64,000 bases of DNA. It comes from DASVWZ01 sp963715675 (GTDB taxonomy: Bacteria; Acidobacteriota; Terriglobia; Terriglobales; Acidobacteriaceae). Below, one piece after another: positions 17,694-25,529 of the stretch. Position numbers and translations under genes: made by a program. Positions within the stretch are counted from its first letter, which is position 1. Every line of letters begins with the position of its first letter. The stretch covers positions 2,232,001-2,296,000 of the forward strand of contig OY970265.1 in assembly GCA_963715675.1 (NCBI GenBank), read 5' to 3'. The notes below the pieces were generated by a model. That model worked only from the letters and a program-made list of their open reading frames with translations, had not been told where the DNA came from and ran no database searches.

Positions 17694-18114
17694 TTGCGAA
17701 TTCTTCTCCTGCTCCCGCGTATTCAAAGGAGTTCATCATGGTTTCTTCGATCCGCACTTTGTCAAGATGAGCGCAGGTGAATCCGCGCCGCAATATCTTA
17801 TAGGCTGCGATACAGAGATTCTCGGTGGTGGGCACGGTTCCGGCAAACTCTGGCAGCAGGTTCAGGTTCTGGTGGTCAAAGCGATCCACGATTTCGCGCT
17901 CCACGAAGCCATCCAGGTCCGTCAGGTCGCACACCATTCCCGTGCGATCGTCTACCGGGCCGCTGACGGTGACTTCTAGCATGTAGTTATGTCCATGGCC
18001 ATGGGGGTTGTTGCACTTGCCGTATATTGCGGAATTCTCTTTTTCCGACATCTCCTCGCTGTGCAGTCGGTGCGAAGCCGAGATCATATACCGCCGGGTT
18101 AAATGCGCTTTCAT
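17686..18114 (-). CDS. 6-pyruvoyl-tetrahydropterin synthase family, paralogue A
   Basis: A 142-residue COG0720 enzyme. Zinc ligands are His15, His40 and His42, and the catalytic Cys34 lies in GKCNNPHGHGHNY. This is the CX5HGH spacing of animal-type PTPS (PTPS-II), not the CX3HGH of QueD. The Asp-His pair (FDHQNLN, residues 80-81), PTTENL and a C-terminal Glu (RIEETMMNSF) complete the site. The expected reaction is loss of triphosphate from dihydroneopterin triphosphate to give 6-pyruvoyl-tetrahydropterin. The ATG overlaps the stop of paralogue B as ATGA. The C-terminus is longer and less typical than in B, so the two may differ in substrate. Confidence 0.9.
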   Translation of the reverse strand: MKAHLTRRYMISASHRLHSEEMSEKENSAIYGKCNNPHGHGHNYMLEVTVSGPVDDRTGMVCDLTDLDGFVEREIVDRFDHQNLNLLPEFAGTVPTTENLCIAAYKILRRGFTCAHLDKVRIEETMMNSFEYAGAGEEFAIV

Positions 18115-18521
18115 GCTTCCCCGTAGAAATCCACGAACAGGTCCGGAGTTTCGTACACGCGTACCCGGTGCAGCTGCGCATTGGTCAACTTCGGTGCCAG
18201 CCGCTGCCAGATTGCGATCGCCAGATTTTCAGTAGTCGGGATTCGGGTCAGAAATTCCGGCACTTCTTTGTTGAGGAACCGGTGATCCATCGCATCCAGA
18301 ACCTCGTGGTTCAGGATTTCCTTCAACTGCTTGAGATCGACCACAAACCCGGAACGCGGATCAACCTCGCCCTTCACGGTCACTTCCAGCGTGTAGTTGT
18401 GCCCGTGGCCGTTCGGGTTGTTGCACTTGCCAAAAATGCGGCGATTCTCCTCCGGCGTGAATTCCGGATTGTGATAATAGTGCGAAGCGGAGAATTCAGC
18501 CTTGCGCGTGAGATAAACCAT
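18111..18521 (-). CDS. 6-pyruvoyl-tetrahydropterin synthase family, paralogue B
   Basis: A 136-residue COG0720 enzyme. Its core GKCNNPNGHGHNYTLEVTVKGEVDP is strikingly close to the mammalian PTPS core as I remember it. Cys33, His14, His39, His41, the Asp79-His80 pair (MDHRFLN) and Glu124 in VRVYETPD are all present. It has the CX5HGH spacing of PTPS-II. It forms a tandem with paralogue A (4-base overlap) and lies 27 bases after a GT2 gene on the same strand. In animals the enzyme feeds tetrahydrobiopterin synthesis; two tandem copies are unusual. Confidence 0.92.
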   Translation of the reverse strand: MVYLTRKAEFSASHYYHNPEFTPEENRRIFGKCNNPNGHGHNYTLEVTVKGEVDPRSGFVVDLKQLKEILNHEVLDAMDHRFLNKEVPEFLTRIPTTENLAIAIWQRLAPKLTNAQLHRVRVYETPDLFVDFYGEA

Positions 18522-18548
18522 GCTTGTCCTTGGACCTGAAATCTTATG

Positions 18549-19604
18549 TTACGGGATGTGGCTGCTCACCACGCTCGGAGCCGTGGGAACATATTCCCTG
18601 CCCTTCCAACGCACCTTCCCTCGTTTGTGAAACACCCACGAGCGCAGCAACAAACAGGAAAACACCGGCAGGCCGGCCAGCGCCAGCAAGTTTGCGTCCC
18701 ATGAAAAATGCGCTTTGCGAATTCTCCCGAGAAAAACACCATACGATCCGATCGCGGCCAGCGCGGCAATGATGGACTGCTCCGTATGTCCGCTCCATCG
18801 TGATGCAACCGCCAAAACCGCCGCCGAGACGATCGCAAGAAATTCCACCGAACGCCAGGCCGCCAGCAGCACGGGCGAGTGAAACAGCAGCGCCAGGTTT
18901 TTGGTCCAGCCTTCGCGCAACTGGGCAAAACTGCGGTACATGCGGGCCCGCACCGCATCCCCGCCAAAGCGAAAGAAAATCCTGCGGCCCGAAGCCTTCA
19001 CCAGTTTCGCCAGGGCAACATCTTCCAGTAGCGTCGTGGCAACCGCGGCGTGTCCGCCGACCGCATCGTAGGCATCGCGCTTGACCAGGATGTACTGCCC
19101 GTTGGCGGCCGCCGCCGGAGATGCCGGATCGCTCACCTCGGACGGCCGGAAAGTCGACGCCAGTTCCGCAAAAATCACGGGCATGACCGCCTTCTCCCAA
19201 AATCCGCGCACTTCCTGCGCCGGAGAATACGACAGCAGCGCCGCGCCTTCCCGTTTCGCTTCGGCCAGACTGCAAGCAAGAGATCCCGGAAGATGCACGG
19301 TGTCCGCATCGGTAAACAGCAACCATTCGCCCAGCGCAGTCCTGGCCCCGGCCACGACCGCGTTACTCTTACCGCTCCAACCCGGCGGCAGCGGGCCAGG
19401 CTCGATCACGCAAACGCCGGGAAACGATGCAGCGATTGCGGGGGTACGATCGGTCGAGCCGTCATCGACCACAATAATCTCGAAACTCACGCCGCGCTGG
19501 CCTGCCAGCGATTCCAGGCATGCGCCCAAACAGGCTTCTTCATTCCGCGCCGGCACGATGACCGACACGGCTGGCCGCGGCGACTCAGGATCGGGCGCGA
19601 TCAT
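18549..19604 (-). CDS. Membrane-anchored family 2 glycosyltransferase (HpnB/CrtQ-like)
   Basis: A 351-residue protein. The N-terminal GT-A domain has SVIVPARNEEACLGACLESL, VVDDGSTDRTP, the DxD-like LLFTDADT and LLEDVALA. The C-terminal third is hydrophobic, with 3-4 membrane segments (VEFLAIVSAAVLAVA, LLALAGLPVFSCLLL). This layout resembles hopanoid- and carotenoid-associated glycosyltransferases. No squalene or hopene gene is in the window, so the acceptor is unknown. It is the first gene of the leftward run with PTPS and folE; glycosylation of a pterin is possible but speculative. It is divergent from the TlpA gene across 25 bases. Confidence 0.85.
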   Translation of the reverse strand: MIAPDPESPRPAVSVIVPARNEEACLGACLESLAGQRGVSFEIIVVDDGSTDRTPAIAASFPGVCVIEPGPLPPGWSGKSNAVVAGARTALGEWLLFTDADTVHLPGSLACSLAEAKREGAALLSYSPAQEVRGFWEKAVMPVIFAELASTFRPSEVSDPASPAAAANGQYILVKRDAYDAVGGHAAVATTLLEDVALAKLVKASGRRIFFRFGGDAVRARMYRSFAQLREGWTKNLALLFHSPVLLAAWRSVEFLAIVSAAVLAVASRWSGHTEQSIIAALAAIGSYGVFLGRIRKAHFSWDANLLALAGLPVFSCLLLRSWVFHKRGKVRWKGREYVPTAPSVVSSHIP

Positions 19605-19629
19605 AGGCGGATTTTTGTATTATAGCTGT

Positions 19630-20115
19630 GTGCGACGCACCCCGGTCCTTCTCCTACTGCTGATGCTGCTGGCTGGCTGCTATGGTGGCTCGCGCCCTCC
19701 GCGCATCGGCACTGCCGCTCCCAATTTCACCGTGCAGGACTCCGACCGCAAAGTTACCCTCAGCGATTTGCAGGGCAAGGTCGTGGTGCTGAATTTCTGG
19801 GCCACCTGGTGCCCGCCCTGTGTCGAGGAGATGCCCTCCCTGATTCAGATGTCGCAAAAAATGAAGGACAAGGGAGTGGTGGTGCTGGGAGTCAGTATGG
19901 ACGTCGATGGCGACGCTTATCACAAGTTTCTAACCGACCACAAAGTCGATTTTCTCACCGTCCGCGATGCCGATCAGAAGAGCAACAATCTATATGGCAC
20001 GTTCAAGTTCCCCGAAACTTACATCATCGACCGCAGCGGCTTGGTGCGACGGAAATTCATCGGCGCCACCGACTGGACCTCTCCCGAGATCATCGACTTC
20101 CTCACCAAGCTCTAG
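19630..20115 (+). CDS. TlpA/ResA-like thioredoxin-fold lipoprotein
   Basis: A 161-residue protein from GTG 19630 (VRRTPVLLLLLMLLAGCYGG). The lipobox LLAGC predicts a lipid-anchored periplasmic protein. The mature part is an AhpC/TSA-Redoxin fold with the active site FWATWCPPCVEEMPSL and cis-Pro loop KFPETYIIDRSG. Members reduce apocytochrome or other exported thiols. A longer open frame upstream would cover the 5' half of the divergent GT2 gene and is rejected. A TATTAT box at 19618-19623 sits only 6 bases before the start codon, so the mRNA may have almost no leader. Confidence 0.92.
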   Translation: MRRTPVLLLLLMLLAGCYGGSRPPRIGTAAPNFTVQDSDRKVTLSDLQGKVVVLNFWATWCPPCVEEMPSLIQMSQKMKDKGVVVLGVSMDVDGDAYHKFLTDHKVDFLTVRDADQKSNNLYGTFKFPETYIIDRSGLVRRKFIGATDWTSPEIIDFLTKL

Positions 20116-20358
20116 CGATTTCGATCTTTGCTCGAAGGCTTTCGCTCACCTGTAAAAGTGCAGATCTGAACCCTCAGGAAATTCATCAGAACTTAACAAC
20201 GGCGAAACATCCGCGCAATGAAGGTCCGCTACTCTCATGGCGAATCGCAGGCACGTTTTTGTGTCACGCGGAAACGCCGGGGGCGTGAATCGATTCAGGC
20301 TCCCGGTCTTTAGCCAACCGCTGGCCGCTATATGGCCGGGAAGTTTAGGGGGAGATTT

Positions 20359-20802
20359 ATGCACCTCTACGACGACCGTCGCAAAGTTCTGCTGGTCGAT
20401 GAAAACTCAAGAACGCAAAAGCTGCGGGCCACCATGCTGAGGAGCCGAGAGATCGAAGTCCACGCGGCGAAAAGTATTGCCCACGCGGAATCGCTCTGGA
20501 GGACGCAATCCTACGATCTGGTATTGCTGGCTGCGGGAGACTTCGGCCAGTCCTGTTTGCTGTCGGCCCAGATTCGGCAGGTAAAGCCACAACAGCGGAT
20601 TGCCCTGCTGGTAGGCCCTCCCGTGTACGTTTGCGAGGTGTCCCGGGTCGCCACTAAGGCACCCAAGCCCAGCGACGTGCAAGCTACGCCACCTGCAACG
20701 CTGCCGGCCACTATCCGTGACCCGGAAACGCCTCCCCAGTGGCAGCACATCGTCCAGAAAGTTGTGGCCGATTGGTATTCGGCAAAGATACTGTCGTGGT
20801 GA
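20359..20802 (+). CDS. Receiver-like protein lacking the phosphoacceptor Asp
   Basis: A 147-residue protein from ATG 20359, preceded by GGGGGAG. The first 90 residues follow a CheY-like fold (KVLLVDENSRTQKLRATMLRSREIEVHAAKSIAHAESLW, then YDLVLLAAGDFGQS). The Asp expected after the third strand (YDLVLLD) is Ala here, so it is probably not phosphorylated there. The C-terminal part (about 95-147) is Pro/Ala/Thr-rich and ends in a short helix; no output domain is recognised. A likely terminator follows 80 bases downstream. Confidence 0.7.
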   Translation: MHLYDDRRKVLLVDENSRTQKLRATMLRSREIEVHAAKSIAHAESLWRTQSYDLVLLAAGDFGQSCLLSAQIRQVKPQQRIALLVGPPVYVCEVSRVATKAPKPSDVQATPPATLPATIRDPETPPQWQHIVQKVVADWYSAKILSW

Positions 20803-20881
20803 TGTCAGAAGCGAACGAGCATCTCGCCCTCTTCAACTGCAATAGTTCGACCTCGACCCTGCGGACAGGGTTGGCAAGGCT

Positions 20882-20921
20882 CCCGTATCGGACACAGACC
20901 GGTATCCGACACGGGGGTTTT
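20882..20921 (+). terminator. Rho-independent terminator-like hairpin
   Basis: Arms CCCGTATCGGA (20882-20892) and TCCGACACGGG (20905-20915) pair over 11 positions with one mismatch. They are separated by a 12-base loop and followed by GGTTTT. It lies 80 bases past the receiver-like gene. Confidence 0.5.
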
Positions 20922-21037
20922 GAGTGAAATCGAGATGTTACGTCAACAACCGCTGACACCCATTTCTTCTTGCTCCTAAATGTCATCGGTTCGCCGAGAG
21001 GCCCCCCCAAGATGTAAAATCCGCCAAGAGCCTTGAA

Positions 21038-21415
21038 ATGAAATCACAGTCGAGGAACGGCGGTCTTCAGGGCCGAATTGGCCTCACGGTATATTACGGC
21101 TTTGTTTGTGCGCTTGCGGTTCGTCGGTGCGCTTCGATCTCTTCGAGGCGAGAGGTCGTGGATCAGTTGTCCTACTGGCATATGGCTTTGTATGCTTCTT
21201 TTGCTTTGTCGAGTTGGTGGCTGATAGGAAGCTTCCGTCGGACAAGTGATCGTATCGCAGCCTTGCTCTATGGCCTTTTCTACGCTATCAGAATCGGAGC
21301 GCATTTCTTAAAATGTGCTGACAGATTGCTGCTAGCGGGGACAGAGTGCGCTATCATCTCGGCTGGGATGATTGCCATGATGGTCGGCATGATGCACGCA
21401 ATCTCGCGGCAATAG
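21038..21415 (+). CDS. Small membrane protein, unknown
   Basis: A 125-residue open frame with 3-4 hydrophobic segments (WHMALYASFALSSWWLIGSF, IAALLYGLFYAIRIGAHFL, CAIISAGMIAMMVGMMHAI). No family is recognised. No good ribosome-binding site precedes the ATG. The base composition is less G+C rich than the flanking genes, as is the following small membrane gene at 21581, so both may belong to one acquired patch (inference). Confidence 0.55.
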   Translation: MKSQSRNGGLQGRIGLTVYYGFVCALAVRRCASISSRREVVDQLSYWHMALYASFALSSWWLIGSFRRTSDRIAALLYGLFYAIRIGAHFLKCADRLLLAGTECAIISAGMIAMMVGMMHAISRQ

Positions 21416-21580
21416 TTGTGGAGACCTCCAAGGTCAACTGGCGCAACCAGGCCATTGCACAACTTTGCGCCTTTTGTTCGCCAAAAGACGCGACAATGAG
21501 CGTAAAGGAGATGTTTCATCAACTGACAAATCGTTTTCAAATGCGTTACCTGATAGCGATAAAAAGAGCATAATTTGCCT

Positions 21581-21976
21581 ATGACGCAGGAGCGTGCATT
21601 CTGGGAAGCTGTCGCCACAGTCTCGATTCCCTCTCTCATAATCTGGGGCGTGCTCCTCTACGTCGTACGGGCGAATGCGACGGCTGACGAATGGCTGCTC
21701 TACGTTATCTTCATCGCCCTGCCACTTCCTCTCATTTTTCCCATCTATAAGCGGTACTTGCGCGGTCCGGTTGCGAAGCTAGAGAATCCACGAACCCTTT
21801 TTGTCTTGGCCGTGGGCTCTGCCGCGCTTGGATCGGCGTACGTGATCTCTACGTTACAGCGTCACCGAGACAACTCTGATCTGTTTTTTCATCTCGTCAT
21901 AGGGTCTGGATGGCTCTTGATCGGCGGCGAGAAACTACGACGAGCCCTCAGAGTTAGGAAGAATCTCGCCAGCTAG
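21581..21976 (+). CDS. Small membrane protein, unknown
   Basis: A 131-residue protein starting at ATG 21581 (MTQERAFWEAVATVSIPSLIIWGVLLYVV). About four hydrophobic segments are visible (SIPSLIIWGVLLYVV, WLLYVIFIALPLPLIFPIY, LFVLAVGSAALGSAYVI, LFFHLVIGSGWLLIG), and the C-terminus is basic. I do not recognise the family. It lies 165 bases after another small membrane gene on the same strand and converges with hutH. Confidence 0.6.
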   Translation: MTQERAFWEAVATVSIPSLIIWGVLLYVVRANATADEWLLYVIFIALPLPLIFPIYKRYLRGPVAKLENPRTLFVLAVGSAALGSAYVISTLQRHRDNSDLFFHLVIGSGWLLIGGEKLRRALRVRKNLAS

Positions 21977-22151
21977 CATGCGTAGTTGCTGAAAGCAGGC
22001 CTTTACACAAGCTTGCGCCGTTTGTTCGCCCTTCAGCCATTACGCTCAAAAACCCTGTTACGGCCTGACAGTAGCGACCCCATCCGGCAGCGCGGTGTGC
22101 AGCGCCGAATCCTGGCGATCACACTTCAACCCCTGGCGTCGCCGCCGCTTC

Positions 22152-23726
22152 CTATTTCAGCTGACCAACCACGCTCCTCGCGGCCTCGAGAATCTCGCCA
22201 TCCTTCGCGGCTTTCGCGAGAGTATTGATGTCTTCATGCAAAGGACGGTCTTCCTCCAGCGTTTTAACGTGCTTGCGGATCGCCTGATACGCGGCCTGGG
22301 TAGCGGGGGAAGGCTTCGCAGGAGCGCGGAAGTCGAAGGCTTGCGCCGCTGCCATGAGTTCGATGGCCACTACGTACCAGGCATTCTCGATAATTTGCCG
22401 GGTCTTGATGGCGGTGGTCATTCCCATCGACACAAAGTCTTCCTGATCGGCGGCGGCTGGAATCGACCCGGTCGCGGCAGGATGGCTCAACACGCGATTC
22501 TCGCAAACCAGCGCGCCCGCCGTGTATTGGGTGAGCATCAGCCCGGAGAACATCCCGGCGCCTTTGGTCAGGAACGCGGGCAAACCCGCCGAGAGGTGGG
22601 GATTCAGCAGCCGGTTCAGTCTGCGCTCAGACAGCGCAGCGACCGTGGTCACCGACATGCCCAGCATCTCCAGCGCAAACGCCATGGGGGTGCCCTGGAA
22701 GTTCGCGCCGTTCAGCACGAGGTCCTCGTCGGGAAAGAACGTGGGGTTGTCGGCGGCGTGGTTGAGTTCGATCTCCAGCATGTACCGGATCCACTTGAAG
22801 GCCTCGCGAGCTGCCCCGATCACCTGCGGGCTAGAACGCATGGAATACGCATCCTGCACCTTCTTGCCGGGGCGTTCGAGCAATTCCGATCCCTCGGTCA
22901 GATTGCGGAGGTTCTCGGCACATTCCTGCGCGCCCGGATAGCCGCGGACCACATGAATCCGGGCATCGTAGGCCTTCATGTTGGCGTTCAGAGCTTCCAG
23001 GGTCATCGCCAGGGCGACTTCCTGCGTCCTGAGCCAGCACTCGGCGTCATAGAGTTCCAGGCAACCCATCCCGGAAATGAAGTTGGAACCATTAATGGCC
23101 GCCAGCCCATCCCGTTCGCGGAAAACGATGGTCGGAATGCCCGCCTCCGCCATACCTTCGCGCGCCGGTAATCGTTTGCCCTGATAGAACACCTCGCCGT
23201 CACCCATGAGCGTGATGGCCATCTGTGCCATGGGAGAAAGATCCCCGCAGGCGCCCACCGAGCCTTTCTGACACACCACCGGAGTTACCCCCCGGTTCAG
23301 CATCTCCATTTGGGTTTGCACGACTTCCAACCTGATTCCCGAATGGCCCCAACAATGGGTGTTAAGGCGCGAGAGCATCGCGGCCCGCACATTCTCTTCG
23401 CTGCAGGGTTCTCCGCAGCCGGCGGCGTGGGAATAAAGAAGATACTTCTGATATTGCGCAACCTGCTCGGGGGTAAGGACCACCTCGGAGAGTTCGCCAA
23501 TGCCGGTATTTACCCCATACATGATCTCGCGGGATTGGATCTTGCGCTCGAGTAAATTCCGGCATTTGTTGATGCGGCTGATCGCATCCGGATGAAACGC
23601 GACTTTCTGGCGGTTGCGCGCGATCGCGGCGACGTCCTCAATGGTCAAGGAATGACCGTCCAACCGGAACGTGCCGTTTGCATTTCTGGCGTCGCGCGCG
23701 GAACTTGGTTCGGATAGTACTGCCAT
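22152..23726 (-). CDS. hutH: Histidine ammonia-lyase-family enzyme with Cys in the MIO triad
   Basis: An MIO-dependent ammonia-lyase of 524 residues; histidase makes urocanate from histidine. Markers are YGVNTGIGELS (Tyr70), the histidase-type YSHAAGCGEP (His100), NPHLSAGLPAFL and a histidase-type ENRVLSHPA with Glu. The cofactor triad is normally Ala-Ser-Gly; here it reads Ala159-Cys160-Gly161 in GSVGACGDLSPMAQ, codon TGC on the minus strand at 23249-23247. No hutU, hutI or hutG is adjacent, so the substrate could be another aromatic amino acid, though the Ser-His and Glu positions favour histidine. The start ATG follows a GGGGGG stretch. Confidence 0.9.
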   Translation of the reverse strand: MAVLSEPSSARDARNANGTFRLDGHSLTIEDVAAIARNRQKVAFHPDAISRINKCRNLLERKIQSREIMYGVNTGIGELSEVVLTPEQVAQYQKYLLYSHAAGCGEPCSEENVRAAMLSRLNTHCWGHSGIRLEVVQTQMEMLNRGVTPVVCQKGSVGACGDLSPMAQMAITLMGDGEVFYQGKRLPAREGMAEAGIPTIVFRERDGLAAINGSNFISGMGCLELYDAECWLRTQEVALAMTLEALNANMKAYDARIHVVRGYPGAQECAENLRNLTEGSELLERPGKKVQDAYSMRSSPQVIGAAREAFKWIRYMLEIELNHAADNPTFFPDEDLVLNGANFQGTPMAFALEMLGMSVTTVAALSERRLNRLLNPHLSAGLPAFLTKGAGMFSGLMLTQYTAGALVCENRVLSHPAATGSIPAAADQEDFVSMGMTTAIKTRQIIENAWYVVAIELMAAAQAFDFRAPAKPSPATQAAYQAIRKHVKTLEEDRPLHEDINTLAKAAKDGEILEAARSVVGQLK

Positions 23727-23912
23727 ATGCCCCCCGAAAACAGGAATTCAATTCTCAGACCTCACCCTATTCTCGATTGCGCGGTTTGGGTATGACGGGT
23801 GTCACCTTGGGAGGTGACCTGCGTCTTGCATCAGGGAAAAGGAGGTGGCTGCCGATCGGCCGGGCGATCGAGGAGGTCCGACTTGCCTTGTGCCGCATTC
23901 GCGGGACTTAGC

Positions 23913-24401
23913 TCACCGCGCTACCTGACCTTTCGATCCCACCGGAGGAGCATCAGACTGCTTTTTCTTCGCCCGCATTCGTTTGCCCGGTCCTGGACCT
24001 TCCGCAATGTCTGCCAGGGTGGTGTTCTCCAGGATGCGGGCTGCCGCGTCGCGCAAATCGAGGAATACTCGATAGAGCGCGCGATGCTCTGCGTCCCGGG
24101 CAATCAGGCCTCGCAGTTGATCAGCATCCCCAAAAGGCGCCAGCGGGCCGTCCACCAGACGAATAATTTCACTGAGCTGGATCTCCGCCGGCGCACGCCG
24201 GAGCTTGTACCCGCCCTTGGCTCCGCGCACACTTTCCACCATGCGGGCATTCTTGAGTTCGAGCAGAATCAACTCCAGAAACTTCTCGGGCAGGTTCTGG
24301 TCGTAAGCGATGTCCCGAATTTTGATGGCGCCCTGCTGGTATCGTTGCGCCAGCGTCATCATGGCCTGAAGCGCGTAGAGTCCTTTTTGCGAGATCTTCA
24401 A
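23913..24401 (-). CDS. Rrf2-family transcriptional regulator without Fe-S cysteines
   Basis: A 162-residue protein from TTG 24401, with AGGAG six bases upstream. The N-terminal winged helix is typical Rrf2: MKISQKGLYALQAMMTLAQRY, IRDIAYDQNLPEKFLELILLELKNARMVESVRGAKGGYKL. IscR/NsrR members bind a cluster through three Cys in the C-terminal half; this protein has none, so it is closer to CymR-type regulators of sulfur metabolism. The C-terminus is a basic tail (GKRMRAKKKQ). Genes on its 5' side are DUF4242, a small membrane peptide and the persulfide dioxygenase, which are candidate targets (inference). Confidence 0.9.
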   Translation of the reverse strand: MKISQKGLYALQAMMTLAQRYQQGAIKIRDIAYDQNLPEKFLELILLELKNARMVESVRGAKGGYKLRRAPAEIQLSEIIRLVDGPLAPFGDADQLRGLIARDAEHRALYRVFLDLRDAAARILENTTLADIAEGPGPGKRMRAKKKQSDAPPVGSKGQVAR

Positions 24402-24516
24402 TCTCGACTCCTTTCGAGTAGCGTCGGTTGTGCCAGCCAGTAAGGAGGCATCGGCCAGAAGGTCCTGCCCGGATGTTTCTTTCGAACTTGAAACCAGCCG
24501 GCGCTCTTAGTGAGCC

Positions 24517-24792
24517 TCAGCCCTCTGCCGTCGTGGGATCGATCACCGATTTGATTTCAGCGACCTGATTCGCAGGAAATTGACCCCGCCGGGCATGCTC
24601 GCGGATGATCTCGGCATTGGGCGCGATATAGACGCAGTAGATCTTGTCGTCCGTGACATAACTGTGAACCCACTGGATCTGAGGTCCCAGGCTCTGAAGA
24701 ACCCCGCACGAAGTTTGAGAAATTGCTTTGAGTTGCGCTGCGGTGAGTTTCCCCGCTCCGGGCAGTTCACGTTCAATCACATACTTCGGCAC
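24517..24792 (-). CDS. DUF4242 family small protein
   Basis: A 91-residue protein starting at GTG 24792, with AGGAGG six bases upstream. The sequence PKYVIERELPGAGKLTAAQLKAISQTSC...VHSYVTDDKIYCVYIAPNAEIIREHARRGQFP is the compact ferredoxin-like DUF4242 type. Members are small cytosolic proteins, and the family is described as possibly metal-binding. It lies 115 bases upstream of the Rrf2 gene on the same strand. No catalytic role can be assigned. Confidence 0.85.
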   Translation of the reverse strand: MPKYVIERELPGAGKLTAAQLKAISQTSCGVLQSLGPQIQWVHSYVTDDKIYCVYIAPNAEIIREHARRGQFPANQVAEIKSVIDPTTAEG

Positions 24793-24945
24793 TGGTTGCC
24801 TCCTGTGAAAGCCCTTGATTGCCAGAATCGGGTTCTGGAGTCAACCGGAAAAGGGCCAGGTATCGCCTCAGGATTGTAGTTCAGGCGGGTTTCGGAAGTC
24901 ACGCGGTTTTTCCGGCAGACCCGACGCCTTCCCCATTGCGGTCCG

Positions 24946-25119
24946 TCAGGCACGAGAAGTCAGGCCACCGCAGACCACATCCGACTCCGGCTGGTCGTGG
25001 AAAGACGAGTCGAGGATTTCCGATTCGAAGTCCGCCGAGACCACGCTGAACCAGCGAAGGATGACCACCACCGCAAGTGCCCACCACAGAAACCAGGTTT
25101 TCCCGATGAACTGGACCAT
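24946..25119 (-). CDS. 57-residue single-pass membrane peptide
   Basis: ATG 25119 is preceded by GGGAG eight bases upstream and opens a frame to TGA 24946-24948. The protein is MVQFIGKTWFLWWALAVV... (57 residues). One strongly hydrophobic Trp-rich segment spans residues 9-27, followed by an acidic soluble tail (DFESEILDSSFHDQPESD) with one Cys. It is short enough to be missed by automatic calling. It sits between DUF4242 and the divergent persulfide dioxygenase gene, so a link to that stress response is plausible but unproven. Confidence 0.5.
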   Translation of the reverse strand: MVQFIGKTWFLWWALAVVVILRWFSVVSADFESEILDSSFHDQPESDVVCGGLTSRA

Positions 25120-25529
25120 GAGTCGTTCTCCCGCTCTGTTGTTTTCGCCTCGCCGTCGTCTTCGGCGGGATCGGACCGGCCGGTCAGATTTTCCGATCTG
25201 CCCTACAATATACCATCAACCACATTGTATTACTAGAGATTCGTTTCCATCTCGAGATTCGGACACCCCAAGGTCTCAAAGCCTGCGACCAGCAAACTTA
25301 TGCCCGGGGGCAGGCCGCGTGCAGTACCCCGGTTCACAAAAAATGAAAGAGTTTTGCAGCCTTTGGGATCTTCCCGCCGCCGGAATCGGCTACAATCGCA
25401 TCCGGCGCTGCGGCTTGGTTCGGGCCCGAGGATTGGCATAATGATTGCTATGTCTATTTGTATACTTGTATATTCGGGACCCGGTGTTCCAAGCCTCCAA
25501 TTTCAGGTTCCGTTCAGAGGATGACAACC

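Noticed and set aside
22095..23171. 358-residue open frame antisense to hutH
   Set aside because: Same reason: no motifs, and complementary to a clear ammonia-lyase frame.
24815..25441. 208-residue plus-strand frame in the gap before the persulfide dioxygenase
   Set aside because: Arg/Ser/Pro-rich translation, no ribosome-binding site, and it overlaps a better-supported 57-residue membrane peptide on the other strand.
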